Below are positions 23,773 to 30,440 of a stretch of 36,406 nucleotides of DNA, one piece after another (within the stretch, counting starts at the first letter, position 1; each line of letters starts with the position of its first letter). The stretch is from an uncultured Bacilli bacterium (GTDB lineage: Bacteria; Bacillota_I; Bacilli_A; RF39; UBA660). Location of the stretch: assembly GCA_934098435.1 (NCBI GenBank), contig CAKOOV010000013.1, forward strand, positions 1-36,406. Reading direction: 5' to 3'. The position numbers were made by a program, and so were the translations under genes. Below the pieces are notes generated by a model. That model worked only from the letters and a program-made list of their open reading frames with translations, searched no databases and had not been told where the DNA came from.

Positions 23773-25020
23773 ATGGATGAACAAGAAAATAAAGAAAGAA
23801 GGAATAATGTATTAGTCGAATACGCATGGAGAAAAATACCTTTAAAGTATAAATTGATAATTATAGGTGGGATGGCTGCAATATTCCTTCTAGTCATATT
23901 TTTAGTAGTTTTATTCACACCACTTACAACGGTCGGTGTAGTAGATATAAAAGGGATTAGTGATCCTCGGAGTAAAGGAACAGGTATAAATTATAGTAAA
24001 ATAGACTCATCTAATAGTTATACATGGCCAATAGGTAGCGAAGAAACAGAAGTAGTAGACGGAGTAACATACGCTTTAGGAGAACCAGTGCCATATCAAA
24101 TTACATCAAATTTCGGACTGAGAGACGACCCATTTAATCCAGAAAAAAATTCAGAAAAAAATTCAGAAAAAAAAGTGTATCATCAAGGATTAGATATAAC
24201 AGCAACTGGTGGTAAAGCAATGGGAACAGTTAATATAATTGCTTCTAGAGATGGAACAGTAATATATCCAACAGAAGGTTCTTCAATTGCATGTTCTTCA
24301 GATGGTTATGATAAAAATTGCGGCGGAGGTTATGGAAATCACGTAATAATTCAACATAATGATGGAATCGAAACACTATATGCACACATGTATGAAAATA
24401 CAATAACAGTAAAAGCAGGCGATACAGTAAGAGCTGGACAAGTTATAGGAAAAATGGGTAGCAGTGGTTCTTCTACAGGAATGCATTTACATTTCGAGGT
24501 TAAAGAAAATGGACAACGTAAAGATCCACTTAACTATATTTCACAAGAAAATGAAAGACCTAAAAAACAAACATCAACATTTGTTGAAGGAAATGAAAAT
24601 ACACAAACAGTATGTTTAACTTTAAAAGAAGCAGGATATTCTGCTGTTGCAGTAGCAGCAATGATGGGCAACATTAAAATGGAAAGTGGTTTTAACCCAT
24701 CGGCAATAAATGAAATTGATTGTATAGGGTTAGTACAATGGTGTTTTGGTAGAGCAAACAATTTAAAAAATACTTATGGTGAAAATTGGAATGTAATTTC
24801 AAATCAGCTAGAATTTATATTATATGAACTTGATAATAATGAATCAGCAGCCAGGGCATATTTAATAGATGACAGTATATCAGTTAGAGATATGGCATAT
24901 AAATTCTGTAATGGCTATGAAAGACCTGGAACTAATGTATGTAAACAAACAGATGAAAATCATGATCGTATGGGAGCGGCAGAAGCATTCTTACCATATG
25001 TACAAAATGGATGTAGTTAA
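23773..25020 (+). CDS. Bifunctional peptidoglycan hydrolase: M23 peptidase plus tail-lysozyme domain
   Basis: The 415-aa protein is a VirB1/CwlT-type wall hydrolase. It has one helix (about residues 30-55, LIIIGGMAAIFLLVIFLVVL) then an M23 (LytM) endopeptidase domain with zinc ligands in YHQGLDITA (His137, Asp141) and MHLHFEVKENG (His240), and catalytic His205 in TLYAHM. Residues about 275-415 match the phage-tail-lysozyme fold: AVAAMMGNIKMESGFNP with Glu304, and DCIGLVQWCFGRANNL. Such proteins open the wall for the secretion channel. GGGTGAG lies just before the ATG at 23773, which is chosen over a GTG at 23764 inside it. A short in-frame repeat sits just before His137. Confidence 0.93.
   Translation: MDEQENKERRNNVLVEYAWRKIPLKYKLIIIGGMAAIFLLVIFLVVLFTPLTTVGVVDIKGISDPRSKGTGINYSKIDSSNSYTWPIGSEETEVVDGVTYALGEPVPYQITSNFGLRDDPFNPEKNSEKNSEKKVYHQGLDITATGGKAMGTVNIIASRDGTVIYPTEGSSIACSSDGYDKNCGGGYGNHVIIQHNDGIETLYAHMYENTITVKAGDTVRAGQVIGKMGSSGSSTGMHLHFEVKENGQRKDPLNYISQENERPKKQTSTFVEGNENTQTVCLTLKEAGYSAVAVAAMMGNIKMESGFNPSAINEIDCIGLVQWCFGRANNLKNTYGENWNVISNQLEFILYELDNNESAARAYLIDDSISVRDMAYKFCNGYERPGTNVCKQTDENHDRMGAAEAFLPYVQNGCS
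24141..24174 (+). repeat. 12-bp tandem repeat in the M23 domain
   Basis: The unit AGAAAAAAATTC occurs at 24141-24152 and 24153-24164 and partly at 24165-24174, encoding EKNSEKNSEKK. It lies nine residues before the first zinc-ligand His. Slippage by one unit would stay in frame but change loop length. Confidence 0.85.
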
Positions 25021-25037
25021 AGGAGAATAAAATTATT

Positions 25038-25886
25038 ATGAAAAAAGATGATATAAAAACCCTAATAGTAGTAATAATAGTATGCGCTGTTTGTCTTGCT
25101 TTAGTATTTATTCTCAGTAGAAAAAAAAATATAGACACACTAAAGCCAGTAGAAGAATATAATACTTATTTCTCAGTAACTAACTATATGAATTCATATA
25201 TAAGTTACTTAGCTAATAACGATAGAGAAGCTATTTATAATATGTTATCAAGTGAATATATTTATAAAAATAACATCAATCAAAATAATATATTAAATAT
25301 AGTAAAAACATATAATCAAGATAGTATAATATCATTAAAAATAACTAGCATAGATGAAATAAAAATAAAAAATGATAAATATATTTATTATATTAAAGGG
25401 AAAATAATAAAGAACACTTTTGAAAGTGATGAAGTAATTGACAATAACTACAATGTACTATTATTCGCAGATTATTCAAACTTAACTGAAGCAGTATACC
25501 CATTAGATGAAGAAAATTATGAAATAATAATTAATAATATAAAAGATATTAATATAACCAAGAATAAATATAACAAAATAAAAAGCAGTTCAATTACTAG
25601 CACCGAAACAATATGTGTGTTGTATCTATCAGATTATATAGAAAAACTAAATAACAATATAGAAGAAGCTTATGATAACTTAAATAGCAATATGAAAGAC
25701 AAATATCAAAATATAAACGAATTTAAAGCATATATAAATTCAAATAAAGAAAATATAACAACAAAAGCAGATAAATGTACAAAAAACGGAAAAAACTATA
25801 TCGTAATAGATAGTAATAACAATACATATACATTTACAGAGCAATCAGTTATGAAATATAAAGTTGATATAAAATTTAATAGTTAA
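25038..25886 (+). CDS. VirB8/TcpC-like membrane-anchored protein
   Basis: The 282-aa protein has one N-terminal helix (LIVVIIVCAVCLALVFILS, residues about 9-27) and an extracytoplasmic region. That region looks like two NTF2-like units: YMNSYISYLANNDREAIYNM with a following strand-rich part, and from about residue 200 IEKLNNNIEEAYDNLNSNMK with another strand-rich part. Single-anchor proteins with one or two NTF2-like domains are the VirB8/TcpC components of type IV systems, and the position after the wall hydrolase fits. Two Cys (in TETICVLY and ADKCTKNG) may bond outside the cell. Sequence identity to known VirB8 is not apparent; the call rests on fold pattern, topology and place. Confidence 0.65.
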   Translation: MKKDDIKTLIVVIIVCAVCLALVFILSRKKNIDTLKPVEEYNTYFSVTNYMNSYISYLANNDREAIYNMLSSEYIYKNNINQNNILNIVKTYNQDSIISLKITSIDEIKIKNDKYIYYIKGKIIKNTFESDEVIDNNYNVLLFADYSNLTEAVYPLDEENYEIIINNIKDINITKNKYNKIKSSSITSTETICVLYLSDYIEKLNNNIEEAYDNLNSNMKDKYQNINEFKAYINSNKENITTKADKCTKNGKNYIVIDSNNNTYTFTEQSVMKYKVDIKFNS

Positions 25887-25906
25887 ATAAATGTTAGAAT
25901 AAGCAC

Positions 25907-25912
25907 TATAAT
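25907..25912 (+). promoter_or_regulatory. -10 box before the SGNH-fused gene
   Basis: A perfect TATAAT (25907-25912) lies 66 nt before the ATG at 25973. The -35 position (TAAATA) is poor, and there is no TG extension, so activity may be weak or depend on an activator. Confidence 0.35.
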
Positions 25913-25942
25913 ATAAACTTTTTATTATTTAAAATCAATATG

Positions 25943-25958
25943 GTGTGAATAATCACAC
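25943..25958. promoter_or_regulatory. Inverted repeat next to the ribosome-binding site
   Basis: GTGTGA (25943-25948) and TCACAC (25953-25958) form a 6-bp palindrome with an ATAA spacer, two bases before AGGAGG. It could be an operator or an mRNA hairpin affecting translation of the SGNH-fused gene. Confidence 0.4.
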
Positions 25959-25972
25959 AAGGAGGTAACATT

Positions 25973-26959
25973 ATGGAAATTTGCGTAGAACCAGATTTTC
26001 TTAGAATTATTTATTTCATTAAAATCATCATAAACGTTATATTTATTATTGTACCGATTGGTGTTATTGTAATGGGATTAATTGATCTTTCTAAATCGAC
26101 TATTAGTAGTAATGAAGAAGAACAGAAAAAAAAATCAAAGTTGTTTTTAAAAAGAATAATATCTGCGGTACTAGTCTTTGCTGTTCCATGGATTGTTAAT
26201 GTTATTATGGGACTATTAGGCGAATTAACAAGCAATGTAAATTTAGCAGATTGTTGGAATAATGCCAATAGTGAAAAAATAAATGATTTAGCCACTATTG
26301 CAACAAATAAAGAAAGACTAAAATATGAAGAAGAACAAAAACAATTGGAGGCCAAAAGAAAACAATTAGAAAAAGAAGAACAAGATCGCATTCAGCAAAA
26401 TACTCCAAAGCCTAATACAAATTCAAATAATGGTGACAGCACAGTAGAAGGAAAAGTCATTTTTATTGGCGATTCAAGAACAGTAGGAATGTGTCAAAGT
26501 GTACAAATAAATGATAATGAAGACTGTTCAATTGCCGAAGTTGGAAAAGGTTATCAATGGTTAACAAGTGCAGACATAACTAATAAGTTGGATGCAAAAT
26601 TAAAGGAAAACCCTAATAGTTATGTTGTCATCAATATGGGAGTTAATGATCCTGGTTCAAGTAATAATTATATAAAATATTACAATGATTTAATTACTAA
26701 ATATCCAGAAATTCATCTTGTCGTTGTATCTGTCACACCAATTGATGACGAAAAAGCAAAAGCAAATAATTATATTATAACAGACAGCAATGTAACTTCA
26801 TTTAATGAAACAATAAAGAACGGAATAGATCGTAATAAAATCTCATATTGTGATGTTTATTCTAAAATAAAAAATAATTTTGAAACTGTAGATGGAATTC
26901 ACTACAAATCAAATACTTATAATACAATTTATACAGAAATTAAGAATTGTTTGAAATAA
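25973..26959 (+). CDS. VirB2-like two-helix domain fused to an SGNH hydrolase
   Basis: The 328-aa protein opens with the two-helix module: Cys4, helix 1 (about residues 12-38), loop with SKSTISSNEEEQKKKSKLFLKR, helix 2 (about 62-83, ISAVLVFAVPWIVNVIMGLL) and Cys94. A charged coiled-coil stretch (about 115-135) and an Asn/Gly linker follow. Residues about 158-328 are an SGNH/GDSL hydrolase: VIFIGDSRTVG with Ser168, INMGVNDPG with Asn225, and DGIHYKS with Asp307 and His310. All key residues are there. Known relatives act as acyl esterases, some on cell-wall or glycan O-acetyl groups; the substrate here is unknown. The predicted enzyme faces outside. A strong promoter and terminator isolate the downstream VirD4 gene. 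Confidence 0.85.
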   Translation: MEICVEPDFLRIIYFIKIIINVIFIIVPIGVIVMGLIDLSKSTISSNEEEQKKKSKLFLKRIISAVLVFAVPWIVNVIMGLLGELTSNVNLADCWNNANSEKINDLATIATNKERLKYEEEQKQLEAKRKQLEKEEQDRIQQNTPKPNTNSNNGDSTVEGKVIFIGDSRTVGMCQSVQINDNEDCSIAEVGKGYQWLTSADITNKLDAKLKENPNSYVVINMGVNDPGSSNNYIKYYNDLITKYPEIHLVVVSVTPIDDEKAKANNYIITDSNVTSFNETIKNGIDRNKISYCDVYSKIKNNFETVDGIHYKSNTYNTIYTEIKNCLK

Positions 26960-26974
26960 TAAAAAATATTATGC

Positions 26975-27023
26975 AAAAAAATCAATGGTCAAATAGTATA
27001 TATGCTTTAACCCTTGATTTTTT
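26975..27023 (+). terminator. Terminator after the SGNH-fused gene
   Basis: AAAAAATCAA (26976-26985) pairs with TTGATTTTTT (27014-27023), and past one mismatch GGT pairs with ACC. The loop is about 20 nt. The right arm ends in a T-run. Confidence 0.65.
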
Positions 27024-27043
27024 CTTTAACGCCATCAATTTTA

Positions 27044-27072
27044 TTTACAATTCAATTTATTAATGCTATAAT
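27044..27072 (+). promoter_or_regulatory. Promoter of the VirD4-like gene, TTTACA-17-TATAAT
   Basis: TTTACA (27044-27049), a 17-nt spacer and TATAAT (27067-27072) preceded by TGC. GGAGG (27087-27091) and the ATG at 27102 follow. It is one of the best promoter matches in the window. Confidence 0.8.
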
Positions 27073-27101
27073 AATGTTAGTAATTTGGAGGCGATATCTT
27101 A

Positions 27102-29204
27102 ATGAAAATAAAAGTAGAAAAAAAAGATTTAATAATATTTTGTGCCTTTTGTGTATTTCTGTTATACCTATGTGCAATAGGTGTATTAAACACCGCTAGT
27201 ATTGTAGCGGAAGGAAAATTTTATGGCTTCTTACCATTTAAAGCATTTACTGCAAAATATATTGGAATGACATTCTTCCTATTTTTTGTAGCCATAATAG
27301 GAATATTTATGGCTGTAAAGTCATACATTTTTGATCGTGATAAAGGTTTTGGTTTTTCTGTTGGTGAAAAAAAAGAAAAAGGTTACTCAAGATGGGCTAC
27401 AGATAAAGAATTTAAAAAAGGATTAGAAGTAGTCGAAATTAAACAAGATACATTGCCTGCAGCAGGAATAGCTTTATATAGTAAAAAAGGTAAAATGTGG
27501 GTAGATAACGGGGAAGACCATTACCTAGTTATGGGTGCAACTGGTTCAGGTAAAACAGTAATAGTAGCAAAACCAATGATAAAATTATTAGCAAAGCATA
27601 ATGAGTCAATGATATTAACCGATCCTAAAGGTGAATTATATGAGTCTTCAGCAGCATTATTAAAAGAAAAAGGTTATAACATCATAACATTAAATTTTAG
27701 AGATCCTCAAAAAGGTAATGCTTGGAATCCAATGACATTACCATATAAATTATATAAAGAAGGAAATCAAGATAAAGCCATCGAATTATTAGATGACTTA
27801 GCTTTAAATATCCTTTATGAAGAAAAATCCAGTGGTGATCCATTTTGGGAAAAAACAGCCGCTGACTATTTTACAGGACTAGCACTAGGACTATTTGAAG
27901 ATGGAACAGAAGACCAAATAAATATAAACAGTGTAAACCTAATGAGTAGTTTAGGAGAAGAAAGATTTGGTGGACCAAATAACAACTATATTAAAGAATA
28001 CTTTAATGCCAAAGATCCAGCTAAAGCAGCCTACATAAACGCCTCAGGGACTGTATTTACCGCTGATGAAACAAAGCAAGGAATTATAGCAACATTCAAA
28101 CAAAAAATGAAATTATTTTCTGAGAGAGCTAACCTTTCAGAAATGCTATCCTATAGTGATTTTGATATGCGTGATATCGGTAGAAAGAAAACAGCCGTAT
28201 TTCTAATTGTACAAGATGAAAAGAAGACATTACATCCTCTTGCTACCATTTTTATAAAACAATGCTATGAAACATTAATAGACGTTGCTCAAGAAAGTGG
28301 CGGAAAATTACCATTTAGAACAAACTTCATTCTAGATGAGTTTGCTAATATGCCACCATTAAAAGATGTAACAACAATGGTAACAGCCGCTCGTAGTAGA
28401 CTTATCAGATTTACTTTCATTATCCAGAACTTTGCTCAATTAACTCAAGTATATGGAAAAGAAAATGGTGATACCATTAGAGGTAACTGTAATCTTTTAT
28501 ATTTAATAAGTAGTGAAATAGCAGCTCTTGAAGAAATAAGCAAAATGTGTGGAGAAGTAAAATCAAAAGAAAAAGAAAAAACAGCCTCAACTCCACTTGT
28601 AACAGTAAGTGACTTACAAAGACTAAATCAATTTGAAATAATCGTATTAAGAAGAAGAATGTTCCCATATAAGACAAGGTTTCAAACAGACTTTGAAGTT
28701 GATTGGGGACGTACATATCCTAACGAAACACCACCTGAAAGACAAAGAAGAGAATTACAATTATTTGACATAAGAGACTTTGTTAAAAAACAAAAAGAAG
28801 AGAAATTAAAAGAAATGGGTACATTTGAACCATCAATTAACCCATTTGGTAGTGGAGCAGGTCCATTTATGGGAAATCCATTCATGAGCCAAAACCCATT
28901 CATGAATATGCCAAATTTTGTTAATGAAAATGATGACATTCCAGAAAAGGAAGAAAAGTTTAACATCGATGACTTAGTTAAGAAGATAGATGCTAAAATG
29001 GCAGAAATAGAAAGAGAAGAACAAAGCGCAAATAATGTTATTGATGTTAAACCAGAAGAAGAATCAACGCAAGTTAATCCCGCAGAAACTAATCAACAAG
29101 AAAAGCAATCACCATCAACAGAACAGAATAATCAAATCCAACACATGTATGAAGATAATACAAGTGATGATGACTTCTTCGATGACTTCTTCAGTGATGA
29201 TTAA
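27102..29204 (+). CDS. virD4: VirD4/TraG-type coupling ATPase
   Basis: Coupling proteins pick the substrates of type IV secretion and feed them to the channel. The 700-aa protein has two N-terminal helices (about residues 9-32 and 52-75), Walker A GATGSGKT at 145-152, SMILTDPKGELYESSA, NPMTLPYKLY, and Walker B FILDEFANMPPL with Asp412-Glu413. The later motifs FTFIIQNFAQLTQVYG and GNCNLLYLISS are also typical. It looks intact. The C-terminal 140 residues are a flexible Pro/Asn/Glu-rich extension ending in a very acidic, Phe-containing tip (DDDFFDDFFSDD). No relaxase is nearby, so the cargo is likely protein rather than conjugative DNA, though that is inference. It has its own promoter and terminator. 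Confidence 0.95.
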   Translation: MKIKVEKKDLIIFCAFCVFLLYLCAIGVLNTASIVAEGKFYGFLPFKAFTAKYIGMTFFLFFVAIIGIFMAVKSYIFDRDKGFGFSVGEKKEKGYSRWATDKEFKKGLEVVEIKQDTLPAAGIALYSKKGKMWVDNGEDHYLVMGATGSGKTVIVAKPMIKLLAKHNESMILTDPKGELYESSAALLKEKGYNIITLNFRDPQKGNAWNPMTLPYKLYKEGNQDKAIELLDDLALNILYEEKSSGDPFWEKTAADYFTGLALGLFEDGTEDQININSVNLMSSLGEERFGGPNNNYIKEYFNAKDPAKAAYINASGTVFTADETKQGIIATFKQKMKLFSERANLSEMLSYSDFDMRDIGRKKTAVFLIVQDEKKTLHPLATIFIKQCYETLIDVAQESGGKLPFRTNFILDEFANMPPLKDVTTMVTAARSRLIRFTFIIQNFAQLTQVYGKENGDTIRGNCNLLYLISSEIAALEEISKMCGEVKSKEKEKTASTPLVTVSDLQRLNQFEIIVLRRRMFPYKTRFQTDFEVDWGRTYPNETPPERQRRELQLFDIRDFVKKQKEEKLKEMGTFEPSINPFGSGAGPFMGNPFMSQNPFMNMPNFVNENDDIPEKEEKFNIDDLVKKIDAKMAEIEREEQSANNVIDVKPEEESTQVNPAETNQQEKQSPSTEQNNQIQHMYEDNTSDDDFFDDFFSDD

Positions 29205-29211
29205 TTATACC

Positions 29212-29239
29212 GGAACATATAATTTTATGTTCTTTTTTT
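29212..29239 (+). terminator. Strong terminator after the VirD4-like gene
   Basis: GAACATA (29213-29219) pairs with TATGTTC (29226-29232) around a 6-nt loop, followed by seven Ts (29233-29239). It marks the right end of the secretion locus. Confidence 0.85.
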
Positions 29240-29260
29240 ATAAATTTTGTGTTTATTAAC

Positions 29261-29289
29261 TTTTCATAGCCTTACAAAGAGTATATATT
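29261..29289 (+). promoter_or_regulatory. Probable promoter of the rhodanese gene, TTTTCA-17-TATATT
   Basis: TTTTCA (29261-29266), a 17-nt spacer and TATATT (29284-29289). A GAGGTG site and the ATG at 29306 follow. The match is moderate. Confidence 0.45.
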
Positions 29290-29305
29290 ATAGTGAGGTG
29301 TAAGT

Positions 29306-29581
29306 ATGAATACAATTTCACTTGAAATATTAAAAAGAATAAAAAATCCAATCATCGTAGACATAAGAGATAACTATTCTTATAATATATCACATTTAAA
29401 AAATTCTATAAATATACCATACTATAATTTATTAAATAATTATTCACATTACTTAAATAAAAACAGTACTTATTACCTATATTGTGATGAAGGAATACAA
29501 AGTAAAGAAATAAGTAAAAGATTAAACGCCTTTGGATATAATACCATTTCAATTGAAGGCGGATTTAAATCATTCAAATAA
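29306..29581 (+). CDS. Single-domain rhodanese-like sulfurtransferase
   Basis: The 91-aa protein is one rhodanese domain. Visible elements are PIIVDIRDNYSYNISHLKNS (the typical DxR-x-x-E/N-x-x-x-x-HL region), INIPYYNL, and the active-site loop YLYCDEGIQSKEI, in which Cys60 is the expected persulfide-carrying residue, and finally YNTISIEGGF. These proteins move sulfane sulfur between partners in the cytoplasm. The domain is slightly short but complete. It is close upstream of the YunB gene (25 nt gap), with which it may be cotranscribed. Confidence 0.9.
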   Translation: MNTISLEILKRIKNPIIVDIRDNYSYNISHLKNSINIPYYNLLNNYSHYLNKNSTYYLYCDEGIQSKEISKRLNAFGYNTISIEGGFKSFK

Positions 29582-29606
29582 TCATATATAAAACATATAA
29601 TTAAAT

Positions 29607-30350
29607 ATGAGAATGAACTTAAAAAATAAAAATAAAAATAAAAAAAAGACTCTATCAATAATTATCATAATAACTATTTTTATAACAATATCAACATTAT
29701 TATTTATAAATTACTATTCCAAAAAAGCTATTCCCATTTTAAAATCATATGCTGAATCAGAAGTAAAAAAATTAACTATCTTAATAATAAATAAATCCAT
29801 AACTAAACAAGTATACAATATAGATACCGAAGAAATATTTAAAGTAGTATATAATAGTAAAGGAGAAATAACATTAATAGATTTCGATTCAAAAATATCA
29901 TCAAAAATATTAAGTAACATGACTAGTCTAGTAGAATTAAATTTACGAGCAGTAGAAGAAGGAAAAATAGATATGCTAGAATTACCAGAAAATAGTTTAA
30001 GTGATTACAATATGGATTTATTAGAAAAAGGAATTATAGTAGAAGTACCAATGGGAATAATAACAGGTTCTAATTTATTATATAACATAGGCCCAAAAAT
30101 ACCAGTAAAACTATCATTAGTAGGGGATGTATCGACAGGATTTAGTACCGAAGTAATAGAATATGGTATAAATAATGCACTACTCAAATTAATGATTGAC
30201 ATAAAAGTAGATACAAAAATAATTCTTCCAATAATAAGTGATAATTTAACTATAGAATGCAGCATTCCGATAGCAATGAAAGTAGTTCAAGGAACAATAC
30301 CTAATTACTATATAAACGGATTTACAACAAAATCAAATATAACCAACTAA
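29607..30350 (+). CDS. yunB: YunB-family protein (sporulation-associated in Bacillus)
   Basis: The 247-aa protein has a basic N-terminus, one helix (about residues 15-36, LSIIIIITIFITISTLLFIN) and an extracytoplasmic domain. It carries the family pattern near IIVEVPMGIITGSNLLYNIG, PKIPVKLSLVGDVSTGFSTE and EYGINNALLKLMIDIKV, ending with IECSIPIAMKVVQGTIPNYY. In Bacillus subtilis yunB is a mother-cell sporulation gene of unclear biochemical role. No other sporulation gene lies in the window. No good ribosome-binding site precedes the ATG at 29607, so translation may be weak or coupled to the rhodanese gene. Confidence 0.88.
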   Translation: MRMNLKNKNKNKKKTLSIIIIITIFITISTLLFINYYSKKAIPILKSYAESEVKKLTILIINKSITKQVYNIDTEEIFKVVYNSKGEITLIDFDSKISSKILSNMTSLVELNLRAVEEGKIDMLELPENSLSDYNMDLLEKGIIVEVPMGIITGSNLLYNIGPKIPVKLSLVGDVSTGFSTEVIEYGINNALLKLMIDIKVDTKIILPIISDNLTIECSIPIAMKVVQGTIPNYYINGFTTKSNITN

Positions 30351-30387
30351 AAAGCCTGTCTATTGTGTAAAATAGATAGGCTTTTTT
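30349..30387 (+). terminator. Strong terminator after yunB
   Basis: A 16-bp stem (30349-30364 with 30371-30386, containing AAAAAGCCT and AGGCTTTTT, one G-T pair) with a 6-nt loop ends in TTTTTT. It separates yunB from sufB. Confidence 0.9.
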
Positions 30388-30388
30388 C

Positions 30389-30417
30389 TTTACAATAATA
30401 TTATTTTCATATATAAT
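30389..30417 (+). promoter_or_regulatory. Promoter of sufB, TTTACA-17-TATAAT
   Basis: TTTACA (30389-30394), a 17-nt spacer and TATAAT (30412-30417). AAGGTGA (30429-30435) and the ATG at 30441 follow. Confidence 0.8.
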
Positions 30418-30440
30418 AAATTTGTAACAAGGTGATAAAA

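Noticed and set aside
27014..27199. A 61-aa plus-strand frame before the VirD4-like gene
   Set aside because: It overlaps the strong promoter and the start of the VirD4-like gene in another frame and has no ribosome-binding site.
6202..29204. Reading the locus as an integrative conjugative element
   Set aside because: No relaxase, integrase, excisionase, origin of transfer or flanking direct repeats is visible in the window. It could still be a decayed element.
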